Positions 54,780-63,914 of a stretch of 64,000 nucleotides of DNA are shown in pieces. The position numbers and the translations under genes were made by a program. Each line of letters starts with the position of its first letter. Within the stretch, counting starts at the first letter, position 1. The notes under the pieces were generated by a model. It was not told where the DNA came from and did not search any database. It saw only the letters and a program-made list of their open reading frames with translations. Source of the DNA: an uncultured Eubacteriaceae bacterium (GTDB lineage: Bacteria > Bacillota > Clostridia > Lachnospirales > CAG-274). The stretch spans positions 1 to 64,000 of the forward strand of contig CAMMIW010000004.1 in the NCBI GenBank assembly GCA_946497035.1. Reading direction: 5' to 3'.

Positions 54780-55691
54780 CTATTCTTCTATCATTTTAAT
54801 TCTTCTTATATGTCTTTCATCATTAGAGAAAGGTGTTTGTAAAAATGCTTTTACAATATCTAAAGCAAGCCCTACACCTATAACTCTTTCGCCCATAGTT
54901 AAAATATTTGCGTTATTATGCTCTCTAGTAGCTTTTGCAGAAAAAACGTCGTGGCAAAGAGCTGCACGAATACCTTTAATTTTATTAGCTGCTATAGATA
55001 CACCAATTCCTGTTCCACAAATTAATATGCCTTTATCTAAAGTGCCATTAGCAACATCATTAGCAACATTTTTAGCATAAATAGGATAATCAACAGCATC
55101 TGTAGAATATGTGCCATAATCTTTAAATGGGATATTATTTTCAGTTAAATATTTAATTATTTCACTTTTTAATTTAAAACCACCGTGATCACAACCTATA
55201 CCTATCATATTTTCCTCCAATATATTGTTAAAATTTATTTTTGATATAAGATTATAAAGCTCATTAAAACATTTTTCATAAATATCAATATTAGAGCCAA
55301 AAGGGTCGCTTATATCTAGTTCTTTTTTTTCTACATATTCATATAATGTAAATATATTATTATTTTCTTTAAAATTATTATTGTTTTTAGCATAATTTGC
55401 TTTATTAACAAATTGTTTTAAAATATTTTTATGCTCTTTTTCCATAGTTAATATTAAGTCGGCATTTTCAATTTCGTTTAAAGTAATACATTTTGAAATA
55501 TGAGAAGATATATTTATATTATTTTTTAATAATATTTGTTTAGCGTTTTCGTTAATAGGAAAGCTATTATATACAAATATACCTCTAGATAATATATTTA
55601 TATTTTTTAATTTACATAAAGATTTAGCAATAGCTTCTGCCATAGGGCTACGACAAGTATTGCCAGTACATACAAAAATTATATTTTTCAT
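54780..55691 (-). CDS. Fusion of low-molecular-weight phosphatase and ribose-5-phosphate isomerase B
   Basis: A single 303-residue frame. Residues 1-~155 are a low-molecular-weight protein phosphatase (CTGNTCRS at 8-15, general acid in DISDP at Asp129), like YwlE arginine phosphatase or related tyrosine phosphatases. Residues 162-303 are RpiB ([14 protein letters not shown], catalytic-cysteine segment [28 protein letters not shown]), interconverting ribulose- and ribose-5-phosphate. Met162 (55206-55208) has GGAGG 5 nt upstream, so free RpiB may also be made. In Bacillus the two are separate neighbouring genes. Confidence 0.92.
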   Translation of the reverse strand: MKNIIFVCTGNTCRSPMAEAIAKSLCKLKNINILSRGIFVYNSFPINENAKQILLKNNINISSHISKCITLNEIENADLILTMEKEHKNILKQFVNKANYAKNNNNFKENNNIFTLYEYVEKKELDISDPFGSNIDIYEKCFNELYNLISKINFNNILEENMIGIGCDHGGFKLKSEIIKYLTENNIPFKDYGTYSTDAVDYPIYAKNVANDVANGTLDKGILICGTGIGVSIAANKIKGIRAALCHDVFSAKATREHNNANILTMGERVIGVGLALDIVKAFLQTPFSNDERHIRRIKMIEE

Positions 55692-55694
55692 AAA

Positions 55695-56753
55695 TTACAC
55701 CTTTATTATTTTATAATTAGCTGCTTTTTTAAGTCTATTCATAATAGCAAGACCAACACCTTCTTCTAAAAAGGATTCTATATATATTTTTTGTATATTA
55801 AGAGTATCGCACTCTCTTAATAGGTTAAAAAGATTTTTTGCTATTAAATGTAAATCTTTTCTACTACCAATATTTAAAGTATTAAAAGATGAATAATTTT
55901 TTATAGTTTCATCAGATGCTATAACGATAGATTTTATATTATTTTTTTTATCTTCTTCTAAACAATTTAATATATAGGATATAATATTATTTATGTTTCC
56001 GTCAATTATAAAAATATCACCAAAAGGTGCATAATGTTTATATTTCATACCAGGTGATTTTGCTAATATATTAAGGTTATTATTTAAAATAGCTTTATCT
56101 ATAGTAACATTATTTACAACAGATTGTAACATTTCTTTAGTTATACTACCAGGCCTTAAAATATTAACACTATCTTCAAAAACTTCTACAACAGTAGACT
56201 CTATACCAAAATCACATTTACCACCATCTATAATCATATCTATTTTGTTGTTTAAATCGTTATAAACGTGGCTAGCTAAAGTAGGGCTTGGTTTTGTAGA
56301 TGTGTTTGCACTTGGTGCAGCTAAAGGGAATCCACATTGTTTTATTAAAGCTAAAGCAATGTTGTTATTAGGCATTCTAATAGCAACAGTATCTAAGCCA
56401 CCAGACGTTGTTTTTGGTATTATAGAGCTTTTTTTAAGAACGATAGTTAAAGCACCAGGCCAAAATTTTTCTATTAAAATAAGAGCATTTTTAGGAACAC
56501 TATCTACAAGAGGGTAAATATCATTTTTATCTGCTATATGGACTATAAGAGGGTTATCAGAAGGGCGGCCTTTTGCAACATATATTTTTTTAATCGCATC
56601 ATCTTTTAAGGCATTTGCACCAAGCCCATAAACAGTTTCTGTAGGGAAAGCTACTAATCCATCATTTTTTAAAATATTAGCCGCCTTTTTTAAGGCGACT
56701 ATATCTTTGTTAGGATCTAAGCTATTAATTTTTTCAAATATTGTGCTATCCAA
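55695..56753 (-). CDS. sua5: Threonylcarbamoyl-AMP synthase (Sua5/YwlC)
   Basis: 352 residues. The YrdC/TsaC domain (residues ~18-205: LVAFPTETVYGLGANAL, VAKGRPSDNPLIVHI, RMPNNNIALALI, GIESTVVEV...ILRPGSIT) is followed by the Sua5 extension (~230-350) opening with SPGMKYKHYAP. It makes the activated intermediate for t6A37 of ANN-reading tRNAs. The start is TTG 56753 with GGAG upstream, 2 nt after the SEC-C gene. Confidence 0.93.
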   Translation of the reverse strand: MDSTIFEKINSLDPNKDIVALKKAANILKNDGLVAFPTETVYGLGANALKDDAIKKIYVAKGRPSDNPLIVHIADKNDIYPLVDSVPKNALILIEKFWPGALTIVLKKSSIIPKTTSGGLDTVAIRMPNNNIALALIKQCGFPLAAPSANTSTKPSPTLASHVYNDLNNKIDMIIDGGKCDFGIESTVVEVFEDSVNILRPGSITKEMLQSVVNNVTIDKAILNNNLNILAKSPGMKYKHYAPFGDIFIIDGNINNIISYILNCLEEDKKNNIKSIVIASDETIKNYSSFNTLNIGSRKDLHLIAKNLFNLLRECDTLNIQKIYIESFLEEGVGLAIMNRLKKAANYKIIKV

Positions 56754-56755
56754 AA

Positions 56756-57253
56756 TTAGTTAGCTCCACAACATTTTTTATATTTTTTACCGCTTCCACA
56801 AGGACAAGGCTCGTTTCTTTCTATTTTAGGCTCTCTAATGAAAGTAGTAGAGCTTCTTTGTCCTTTAAATAGTGCTTTTAATTGCTCTTCAGTAAATATA
56901 TTTTTCCATTCTGGAAGGTTATAAAGATGATCAGCTTTATATTCTACCATTTTTTTATATAAAGTTTCAAAGTTAATATTTATACAAACTTGACTATCTT
57001 CTTTTAATTCATCTAGTTTAATTTTTTCAGGTTGAATATCGTTTATACCGTCAATAAAACCTACTAAATATTCTATAGACATATCAAATTTTTCAGCAAG
57101 TTGCTTAACAGTACCTTCAAGCTTTTCAACTTTTTCATTTAAAATATATTCATACACTTTTTGCTCTTTTGGCATAAAGTCATTCCAAAATGCTTCATTA
57201 ATTCTACCATCTTTAGTGTATGCTTTTTTAAACCAACTTTCGTATAAATTCAT
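56756..57253 (-). CDS. SEC-C motif protein
   Basis: 165 residues. The C-terminus [16 protein letters not shown] is the SEC-C zinc motif found at the end of SecA and in many small proteins. The preceding region ([16 protein letters not shown]...[17 protein letters not shown]) is conserved in Clostridia-type homologues to my recollection, without a known role. ATG 57253 follows AAGGAGG. First gene of the upp cluster. Confidence 0.85.
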   Translation of the reverse strand: MNLYESWFKKAYTKDGRINEAFWNDFMPKEQKVYEYILNEKVEKLEGTVKQLAEKFDMSIEYLVGFIDGINDIQPEKIKLDELKEDSQVCININFETLYKKMVEYKADHLYNLPEWKNIFTEEQLKALFKGQRSSTTFIREPKIERNEPCPCGSGKKYKKCCGAN

Positions 57254-57337
57254 TTTTTATCCTCCTTAAAGTACCAATAGCTTTGTAAATATATTATAAA
57301 AGCATATATATTGTATTTAAACTTTTAAATCTTATTT

Positions 57338-57366
57338 ATTTTACAATAAAAATTATAAAATGTCTA
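57338..57366 (-). promoter_or_regulatory. Promoter of the SEC-C-sua5-phosphatase/RpiB-upp cluster
   Basis: On the minus strand TAGACA (57361-57366), 17-nt spacer, TAAAAT (57338-57343). The leader before the start is about 78 nt. No radA terminator was identified in the rest of the spacer. Confidence 0.6.
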
Positions 57367-57446
57367 TATAAAATATGATAAATTTAATAAATTTAATTAT
57401 AATAATAAATATTATACCCTATTTTCACTTATTATACAATATAAAA

Positions 57447-58808
57447 TTAGCCTAAAGCTAGTTTTAAAAGTTCGTTTATATTAGATACAGGGCAAATTTT
57501 TATATCTTTTATAGAAGAAACCTCTTTTAAATTGTCTTTAGGTATAATAACTGTTTCAAAGCCTAGCTTTAAAGCCTCCATAACGCGTTTTTCACAAAAA
57601 GATACGGCTCTAAGCTCACCAGAAAGGCCTATCTCTCCAAATATTAATGTTTTAGCATCAATAGGTTTATTTTTATAGCTAGAAACAATAGAACAAGCTA
57701 CAGAAGCATCTAAAGCAGGTTCTAATATTTTTATACCACCAGCCAAATTTACATAAACATCATAAGAGCCTAATTGTAAATTTAGCTTTTTTTCTAAAAC
57801 GGCAATTAACAATATAACACGGTTAAAGTCCATACCTGTTGCCATTCTTCTAGGTATATTAAATGTGGTGTAGCTAACTAAAGATTGAACTTCGGCAAGT
57901 ATAGGCCTAGTGCCTTCTATGCTACAAGTTACACAAGAGCCATTAGCACCAATAGGGCGACCAGATAACATATATTCAGAAGGGTTATTTATTTCTACAA
58001 GGCCTATTTGACGCATCTCAAAAACACCTATTTCATTAGTTGAGCCAAAACGATTTTTAACTGCTCTAAGTATGCGATAGCTAGCTAGCCTTTCTCCTTC
58101 AAAATATAAAACGGTATCTACCATATGCTCAAGTATTCTAGGGCCAGCTATAGCACCATCTTTTGTAACATGTCCTACTATAAATATAGATATATTTTCA
58201 CCTTTACCTATACGCATTATTTTTGCGGTACATTCTCTAACTTGTGTTACACTACCTGGAGCAGATGATAAATCATCTAAAAATACTGTTTGTATAGAAT
58301 CTATAATAACTAAATCTGGCTTAATATCTCTTATAGTATTTTCTATAACATTAAAATTTGTTTCAGAAAGTAACAATAAATTTTTAGTTGTTATATTTAG
58401 TCTATTTGCTCTAAGTTTTATTTGTTGGGCAGATTCCTCGCCAGATACATATAATATTTTTTTACCCGATTGGCCAACTGCTTCACATATTTGCAAAAGT
58501 AATGTAGATTTACCTATACCAGGATCACCACCAACAAGGGTTAAAGAACCTTGAACAATACCACCGCCTAAAACTCTGTCTAGTTCTCCTATTTTAGTTT
58601 TTGTTCTAACTTCATTAATAGGTGCAATACTTTCTAAATCTAAAGCTTTGTTTGTGGACGATATAGTAGATATATTGTTAGATGAGGCTTTTTCCACAAT
58701 CTCTTCAGAAAAGGTTGAAAAATTGTTACAAGAAGGACATTTGCCAAGCCATTTTCCTGTTTCATATCCACATTCTTGACATATATATTTAGTTTTAATT
58801 TTTGCCAT
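57447..58808 (-). CDS. radA: DNA repair protein RadA/Sms
   Basis: 453 residues. An N-terminal zinc finger (Cys10, Cys13, Cys24, Cys27) precedes a RecA-like ATPase (GGDPGIGKST at about 93-102, VIIDSIQTVF), the RadA motif KNRFGSTNEIG, and a C-terminal Lon-like domain. RadA drives branch migration in recombination. ATG 58808 has an AGGAG ribosome site. Last gene of the degV-lrp-aminotransferase-topB-radA run, 19 nt behind topB. Confidence 0.96.
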   Translation of the reverse strand: MAKIKTKYICQECGYETGKWLGKCPSCNNFSTFSEEIVEKASSNNISTISSTNKALDLESIAPINEVRTKTKIGELDRVLGGGIVQGSLTLVGGDPGIGKSTLLLQICEAVGQSGKKILYVSGEESAQQIKLRANRLNITTKNLLLLSETNFNVIENTIRDIKPDLVIIDSIQTVFLDDLSSAPGSVTQVRECTAKIMRIGKGENISIFIVGHVTKDGAIAGPRILEHMVDTVLYFEGERLASYRILRAVKNRFGSTNEIGVFEMRQIGLVEINNPSEYMLSGRPIGANGSCVTCSIEGTRPILAEVQSLVSYTTFNIPRRMATGMDFNRVILLIAVLEKKLNLQLGSYDVYVNLAGGIKILEPALDASVACSIVSSYKNKPIDAKTLIFGEIGLSGELRAVSFCEKRVMEALKLGFETVIIPKDNLKEVSSIKDIKICPVSNINELLKLALG

Positions 58809-58827
58809 AAAAACTCCTTTTATAGTA

Positions 58828-60966
58828 TTATTTTATTATTACATTAATATTGCCATTATGTAAAAGTATTAAATCTGCTAGTTTTTCTTGTTTATCTTTT
58901 GGATCTAATATTTTTATATTTAATATTTTTTTATCTTTTATAATAGTTTTTGCCATTTCTTTATGTATAAAAACGTTATACTTTTCTAAAGTGTTTTTCC
59001 AAATAGTAAATTTGCAACCTTTTTTCCAATTAGAGCAATAAAAAGCTTTGCTATTTTCTAAAATATCATTGTTACATATAGGGCATAAACCAAATTTTTC
59101 TAAAGATTTATATTTGTCAGAATTTTTATATTCTTTATATTTTTTTTCATCAATTATAATATTGTTGTTAGCTTTTTTAGCATAGTCTACTAAAAAATTA
59201 ACATACCTATTTATACTATCCATAAATATTTTAGATTGCATATTACCTTTAGATATAGAAGAAAGACCCTTTTCCCATTTACCAGTTGTTTCTGGAGATT
59301 TTAGCTCTTTTGGTACAATTTCTATAAGTTTTATACCTTTTTCAGTAGGTATAAGAGATTTACCCTTTCTCACCACATAGCCAACTTTAATTAAACGCTC
59401 AATAATAGATGCTCTCGTAGCAGGTGTACCAAGCCCTGATTCTTTTAATTGTTCTTTTAAATCTTCATTTTCTATAAACCTACCAGCATTTTCCATAGCA
59501 GAAAGTAAAGTAGCCTCATTGTATGGCTTAGGTGGGGTAGTTTTTTTAGTTAATATTTTACAATTTTCATTAAAAACAGGTTGTCCTTTTTTTACATTAG
59601 GTAAAATATCTTCTTCTTTTTTATCTTTATCTGTTTTTAAATTTAATACTGTAAAGCCTTTATCTTTTATAGTTGTACCTCTTGTTAAAAATGAATAATT
59701 ATCTATATTTGTAATAATTTTTGTAACATTATAAACATAGGCAGGATAAAATACAGCTATAAAACGTCTTACTATAATATCATATACATTAAATTCTTCT
59801 TTAGATAGAGATGATAAATTAGGATTATTTAAGGTAGGTATAATAGCGTGATGGTCTGTTACTTTAGTATCATCTATTATACGTTTTGTTATAGGCAATT
59901 TATCTAAAGATAAAACATAATTTAAAAATGTGTCATAGTGATTAGTATTTTTTAAAATTTTTAAAGTAGGTTCGAGCTTTGAGGCCATATCTTTAGATAA
60001 ATATCTACTATCTGTTCTAGGATATGTTATTAGTTTTCTTTTTTCATATAAGTTTTGTGCTATAGACAAAGTTTTTTCGGCAGAATATGAAAATTTTTGG
60101 TTACAATCTCTTTGAAGTTCTGTCAAATCATATAATAATGGTGGCACTTGTTTTTTAGTTTCATTTTCTATGCTTTGTATAATACCATTTTTATTTTTTA
60201 TGTTGTCTAAAATATTTTTAGCTTTTTCTTTGCTTAATATTTTAGACTGATTTTTTTCATCTATATAAATGCCTTTATAAAATTGGCTATTTTCATCTAA
60301 AGTTTTAAAATTAGCTTCTATCTCAAAATATTCTTCTATTTTAAAATTTTCTATTTCTTTATGTCTAGCTACTAATATGGCAAGGGTGGGGGTTTGGACA
60401 CGGCCTATAGATAATAAAGAATTAAACCTTAATGTAAAGGCACGAGAGGCATTTATACCTACTAGCCAATCTGCCTCAGATCTACATTTAGCAGAATAAT
60501 AAAGGTTGTCATATTCTTTACTATCTTTTAAATTGTTAAAGCCTTCTTTTATAGCTTCGTTAGTCATACTAGATATCCATAGCCTTTTAAAAGGTTTTTT
60601 ACATTTTGTAATTTTGTAAATATATCTAAAAATAAGTTCGCCTTCTCGTCCACTATCTGTTGCACATATAAGCTCTTTAACGCTATCTAAATTTATAAGA
60701 TTATTTAATATTTTTAATTGTGGTCTAGTTTTATTTATAGCTTTTAGCTTTAGCTCATTAGGTATTATAGGCAAAGTGTTCATATCCCATTTTTTTAAAT
60801 TTTCATCATATTCTTCAGGTTCATAAAGGGTAACAAGATGGCCTATAGCCCAAGATACAATATATTTATCGTTATAAAGGTAGCCATCAGCTTTTTTATT
60901 GCATTTTAAAACTTTTGCTATATCTCTTGCAACAGAAGGTTTTTCGGCAATAACTAAACAATTCAT
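58828..60966 (-). CDS. topB: DNA topoisomerase III
   Basis: 712 residues. A TOPRIM domain (CLVIAEKPSVARDIAKVL and CATDSGREGELIFRYI) leads into the type IA core with SIGRVQTPTLA. The active-site tyrosine is in LITYPRTDSRYLS near residue 315. One zinc-finger-like C-terminal segment (CPICNNDILENSKAFYCSNWKKGC) follows. It decatenates single-stranded crossings. ATG 60966 follows AGGAGAAA. A chromosomal location and radA neighbour suggest a housekeeping copy, not a plasmid topB. Confidence 0.95.
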   Translation of the reverse strand: MNCLVIAEKPSVARDIAKVLKCNKKADGYLYNDKYIVSWAIGHLVTLYEPEEYDENLKKWDMNTLPIIPNELKLKAINKTRPQLKILNNLINLDSVKELICATDSGREGELIFRYIYKITKCKKPFKRLWISSMTNEAIKEGFNNLKDSKEYDNLYYSAKCRSEADWLVGINASRAFTLRFNSLLSIGRVQTPTLAILVARHKEIENFKIEEYFEIEANFKTLDENSQFYKGIYIDEKNQSKILSKEKAKNILDNIKNKNGIIQSIENETKKQVPPLLYDLTELQRDCNQKFSYSAEKTLSIAQNLYEKRKLITYPRTDSRYLSKDMASKLEPTLKILKNTNHYDTFLNYVLSLDKLPITKRIIDDTKVTDHHAIIPTLNNPNLSSLSKEEFNVYDIIVRRFIAVFYPAYVYNVTKIITNIDNYSFLTRGTTIKDKGFTVLNLKTDKDKKEEDILPNVKKGQPVFNENCKILTKKTTPPKPYNEATLLSAMENAGRFIENEDLKEQLKESGLGTPATRASIIERLIKVGYVVRKGKSLIPTEKGIKLIEIVPKELKSPETTGKWEKGLSSISKGNMQSKIFMDSINRYVNFLVDYAKKANNNIIIDEKKYKEYKNSDKYKSLEKFGLCPICNNDILENSKAFYCSNWKKGCKFTIWKNTLEKYNVFIHKEMAKTIIKDKKILNIKILDPKDKQEKLADLILLHNGNINVIIK

Positions 60967-60976
60967 ATATTTCTCC

Positions 60977-62134
60977 TTATAAACTTTGTATAAATTTTTT
61001 TATACGAAGTAGAGCTTCTTTTATCTCTTCAATAGAATATGCGTAAGAGCATCGTATAAAGCCTTCTCCACATTGGCCAAAGGCTGTGCCAGGAACAACG
61101 GCTACTTTTTGTTCATATACTAAACGTTCACAAAACTCTTGAGAAGATAAACCAGTAGATTTTATAGAAGGGAAAAGGTAAAAAGCACCTAATGGTTCAA
61201 AACATTGTAGCCCCATTTCTCTAAAACCATTTAGCATAAATCTTCTACGCATATTATATTCTTTACGCATTTTATCTACATTTTCTATACAAGATGTTAA
61301 AGCTTCTATACCTGCATATTGGCTCATAGTAGGAGCACACATAATAATATATTGATGTATTTTTGTCATAGCAGATATAATGTCTTTAGGGCCAACAGCA
61401 AAACCAAGACGCCAACCTGTCATAGCAAAAGATTTAGAAAAACCGTTTAAAACAACTGTTTTGTCATACATACCATCAATTTGGGCTATAGATGTATGCT
61501 TTTTATTTTCATAAGTAAGCTCAGAATATATTTCATCACTAATAACTAAAATATTTTTATCTCTTAAAACATCTGCTATTTTTTCTAAATCTTCTTTTTC
61601 CATAATAGCACCTGTAGGGTTATTAGGATAAGATATGATAATAGCTTTAGTTTTATTTGATAATTTAGGTAAAATATCTTCAGGTGTTAGCTTAAAATTA
61701 TTTTCTGCTTTTGTATTTATAACAATAGGTATACCACCACACATAGCTATACAAGGTTTGTAAGATACAAAGCAAGGCTCTACCACCAATACTTCATCTT
61801 CTGGGCAAACTACCGCCCTAAGAGCTAAATCTATACCTTCGCTAGCACCAACAGTAACTAAAATTTGATTTTTAGGGCAATAATCTAGATTTATAGTTTT
61901 TTTCATATATTTATATATTTCTTGTCTAAGTTCTAAAAGACCTGCATTAGATGTATATGTTGTTTTATCTTGTTCTAATGTATAGATTGCTTTTTCTGTG
62001 CAAGCCCAAGGAGTGTTAAAGTCTGGCTCTCCCACACCAAGAGAGATAACTCCTTCTACTTCGCTTGCTATATCAAAAAATTTTCTAATACCAGAATAAG
62101 GTATATTTTGTATATGTTTTGCTACTAAACTCAC
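60977..62134 (-). CDS. PLP-dependent aminotransferase, class I/II
   Basis: 385 residues. The fold type I landmarks are SLGVGEPDFNTP, SYPNNPTGA, SDEIYSEL and the PLP lysine in NGFSKSFAMTGWRLGF; Arg in FIRCSYAYS binds the carboxylate. It resembles the PatA/aspartate-type enzymes; amino-acid specificity cannot be told. The start is GTG 62134, overlapping the stop of the Lrp-type regulator by 4 nt. This Lrp-plus-aminotransferase pairing suggests local control by an amino acid. Confidence 0.92.
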   Translation of the reverse strand: MSLVAKHIQNIPYSGIRKFFDIASEVEGVISLGVGEPDFNTPWACTEKAIYTLEQDKTTYTSNAGLLELRQEIYKYMKKTINLDYCPKNQILVTVGASEGIDLALRAVVCPEDEVLVVEPCFVSYKPCIAMCGGIPIVINTKAENNFKLTPEDILPKLSNKTKAIIISYPNNPTGAIMEKEDLEKIADVLRDKNILVISDEIYSELTYENKKHTSIAQIDGMYDKTVVLNGFSKSFAMTGWRLGFAVGPKDIISAMTKIHQYIIMCAPTMSQYAGIEALTSCIENVDKMRKEYNMRRRFMLNGFREMGLQCFEPLGAFYLFPSIKSTGLSSQEFCERLVYEQKVAVVPGTAFGQCGEGFIRCSYAYSIEEIKEALLRIKKFIQSL

Positions 62135-62622
62135 GGTGTTATAATTATCCTTTCATCATTTGGTGTGTTTTCATCTATTACAACTCCGTGGTCTTTATAT
62201 TTTTTTAAAACAAAATGTGTAGATGTGCTAAGTATACAATCTAAAGTTGCAAGTTTAGTAGAGACAAAAGACGATATATCTTTAATATTTTTGCCTTCTA
62301 CAACAATTAGTAAATCGAATGTGCCAGACATTAAATATAAATTTTTTACCTCATCAAAGCTATATATTCTTTTAGCTATTTTATCAAAACCTTGTTCTCT
62401 TTGTGGAGTAACTTTAACCTCTATTAAAGATGTTATATAATCTCCTTCTTTATCTGTTTTATCCCAGTTTATAAGGGTTGGGTATCCACATATAGTTTTA
62501 TTTTCTTCTAATTTTTTTACTATTTTTTCAACTTCTTCTTTTGTAGTATTAAGCATATTAGCCATATCTTCAAAAGAAATTCGGCTATTTTTTTCTAATA
62601 GTTCTAATATATCTTTTTCCAT
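62131..62622 (-). CDS. Lrp/AsnC-family transcriptional regulator
   Basis: 163 residues. An N-terminal winged helix (ILELLEKNSRISFEDMANMLNTTKEEVEKIVKKLEE) leads into a RAM ligand-binding domain (ITSLIEVKVTPQREQGFDKIAKRI...LMSGTFDLLIVVEG). The N-terminus is AsnC-like, but the recognition helix is atypical. ATG 62622 has a GGAGA ribosome site. It is 9 nt behind degV and coupled to the aminotransferase. Confidence 0.9.
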   Translation of the reverse strand: MEKDILELLEKNSRISFEDMANMLNTTKEEVEKIVKKLEENKTICGYPTLINWDKTDKEGDYITSLIEVKVTPQREQGFDKIAKRIYSFDEVKNLYLMSGTFDLLIVVEGKNIKDISSFVSTKLATLDCILSTSTHFVLKKYKDHGVVIDENTPNDERIIITP

Positions 62623-62631
62623 AATAATCTC

Positions 62632-63507
62632 CTATGCATCAAATTTTTTTATAAAGCCTATACCAATAGCGGTAGCACCTGTGTGAGCACCTATAGTAAC
62701 ACCTATATCAAATATAGGGTAGCTTAAGCTTATACTATATTTTTCATTTAAAGATTTTTCAAGCTCTATAGCTTCATTTTCACAATAGGCGTGAGCTATG
62801 GCAATTTCATATTTGTTTATATCATTTTTTATATATTCATCAAATATTTTTAATACTTCTGAAAGAGATTTTTTTCTACCACGCACTTTAGAATGAGGAT
62901 CTAAAACACCGTCATTTAATAATAATATTGGTTTTATATTAAGCAAGCTACCAGCTAATGCAGAGGCTTTACCTATTCTACCGCCTTTTTGCAAATATTC
63001 TAACGTATCTATTGTAAATACTATAATACCTTCTTTTTTTATTTGTTCTATTTTTTCATAAGTTTCTTCTAGAGAAAAACCTGCTTTTTGCATTTTTGAT
63101 GCTTGTATAACTAATAAACCTTGAGCAACGGTTGCTTTTCTAGAGTCTACTATTAATATTTTTCTATCAGGATAATCTTCTAACATTATGTTAGCCGCAT
63201 TTATAGCACTTTGATGTGAGCCGCTAAGATCTGAACATAATGTAATACATAAAATATCTAAACCTTTGTCTAAATGTTTTTTAAAATGGTTACAATAATC
63301 TTCCATAGATGGGAGAGATGTTTTTGGTATAATTTTTTCAGATACTATTTTTTTATAAAAATTATTTATATCTATATCTATATTTTCTTTCAAATAATTT
63401 TCTTTATCAAAAGAAACATAAAAAGGTATAACGTCTATATTATATTCTTTTTTTAAATTTTCTGGTAAATCGCAAGAGCTATCTGATAAAACAATAAAAT
63501 TTGCCAT
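62632..63507 (-). CDS. DegV-family fatty-acid-binding protein
   Basis: 291 residues. The family opening IVLSDSSCDLPENL, the fatty-acid site SLPSMEDY and LCSDLSGSHQSA, then LEYLQKGGRIGKASALAG and IGAHTGATAIGIGF, are all present. FakB-type members present fatty acids to the FakA kinase; no fakA is nearby. ATG 63507 follows AGGAGG. First gene of the five-gene run ending in radA. Confidence 0.93.
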   Translation of the reverse strand: MANFIVLSDSSCDLPENLKKEYNIDVIPFYVSFDKENYLKENIDIDINNFYKKIVSEKIIPKTSLPSMEDYCNHFKKHLDKGLDILCITLCSDLSGSHQSAINAANIMLEDYPDRKILIVDSRKATVAQGLLVIQASKMQKAGFSLEETYEKIEQIKKEGIIVFTIDTLEYLQKGGRIGKASALAGSLLNIKPILLLNDGVLDPHSKVRGRKKSLSEVLKIFDEYIKNDINKYEIAIAHAYCENEAIELEKSLNEKYSISLSYPIFDIGVTIGAHTGATAIGIGFIKKFDA

Positions 63508-63541
63508 AATAAACCTCCTAAATTAAATAAATTATAATAAC

Positions 63542-63570
63542 ATTTTAAGTATATGTATAAATTATGTCAA
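63542..63570 (-). promoter_or_regulatory. Promoter of the degV-lrp-aminotransferase-topB-radA run
   Basis: On the minus strand perfect TTGACA (63565-63570), 17-nt spacer, TAAAAT (63542-63547), about 35 nt before the degV start. Confidence 0.75.
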
Positions 63571-63580
63571 TAATTTATTA

Positions 63581-63610
63581 TTTAAATTTTAAATATATTT
63601 AAAATTTAAA
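63581..63610. repeat. Perfect 30-bp A/T palindrome
   Basis: Positions 63581-63610 read the same on both strands without a loop, just upstream of the degV promoter. It could be an operator or cruciform. Confidence 0.6.
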
Positions 63611-63831
63611 GAAAATAAGAGTAAATAGAAGAAAATATATAAAAAACAAAGATATTAAAAATATTTATTATTTTTATAAAAATATTATTATTAAATAAAA
63701 ACCTTAAAAAAAGCCAACTTTATTGATTAAAAATAGCTAATATATATAAATTTTCAATGTATAAAAAGATAAAAAGTAGCTAAATATGTTTAAAATGGTT
63801 CAATTTAAGACTTTTAATTATGCTAATTATA

Positions 63832-63840
63832 TGGTATAAT
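63832..63840 (+). promoter_or_regulatory. Extended -10 promoter of the CNNM gene
   Basis: TGG then consensus TATAAT (63835-63840); the -35 (TTTTAA at 63812-63817) is weak. Confidence 0.55.
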
Positions 63841-63914
63841 ACATATAATTTTTTGATAAGTCTATTAAATATCAAAATTATTAGTTTATTATATTTTTAG
63901 GAGAGTGATTTTAT

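Larger units (their letters stand above)
63508..63914. other. Divergent AT-rich spacer, degV/CNNM
   Basis: 407 nt, almost pure A/T, no credible ORF. It holds the minus-strand degV promoter (63542-63570), a perfect 30-bp palindrome (63581-63610) and an extended -10 for the rightward gene (63832-63840). Nothing else could be recognised. Confidence 0.6.
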
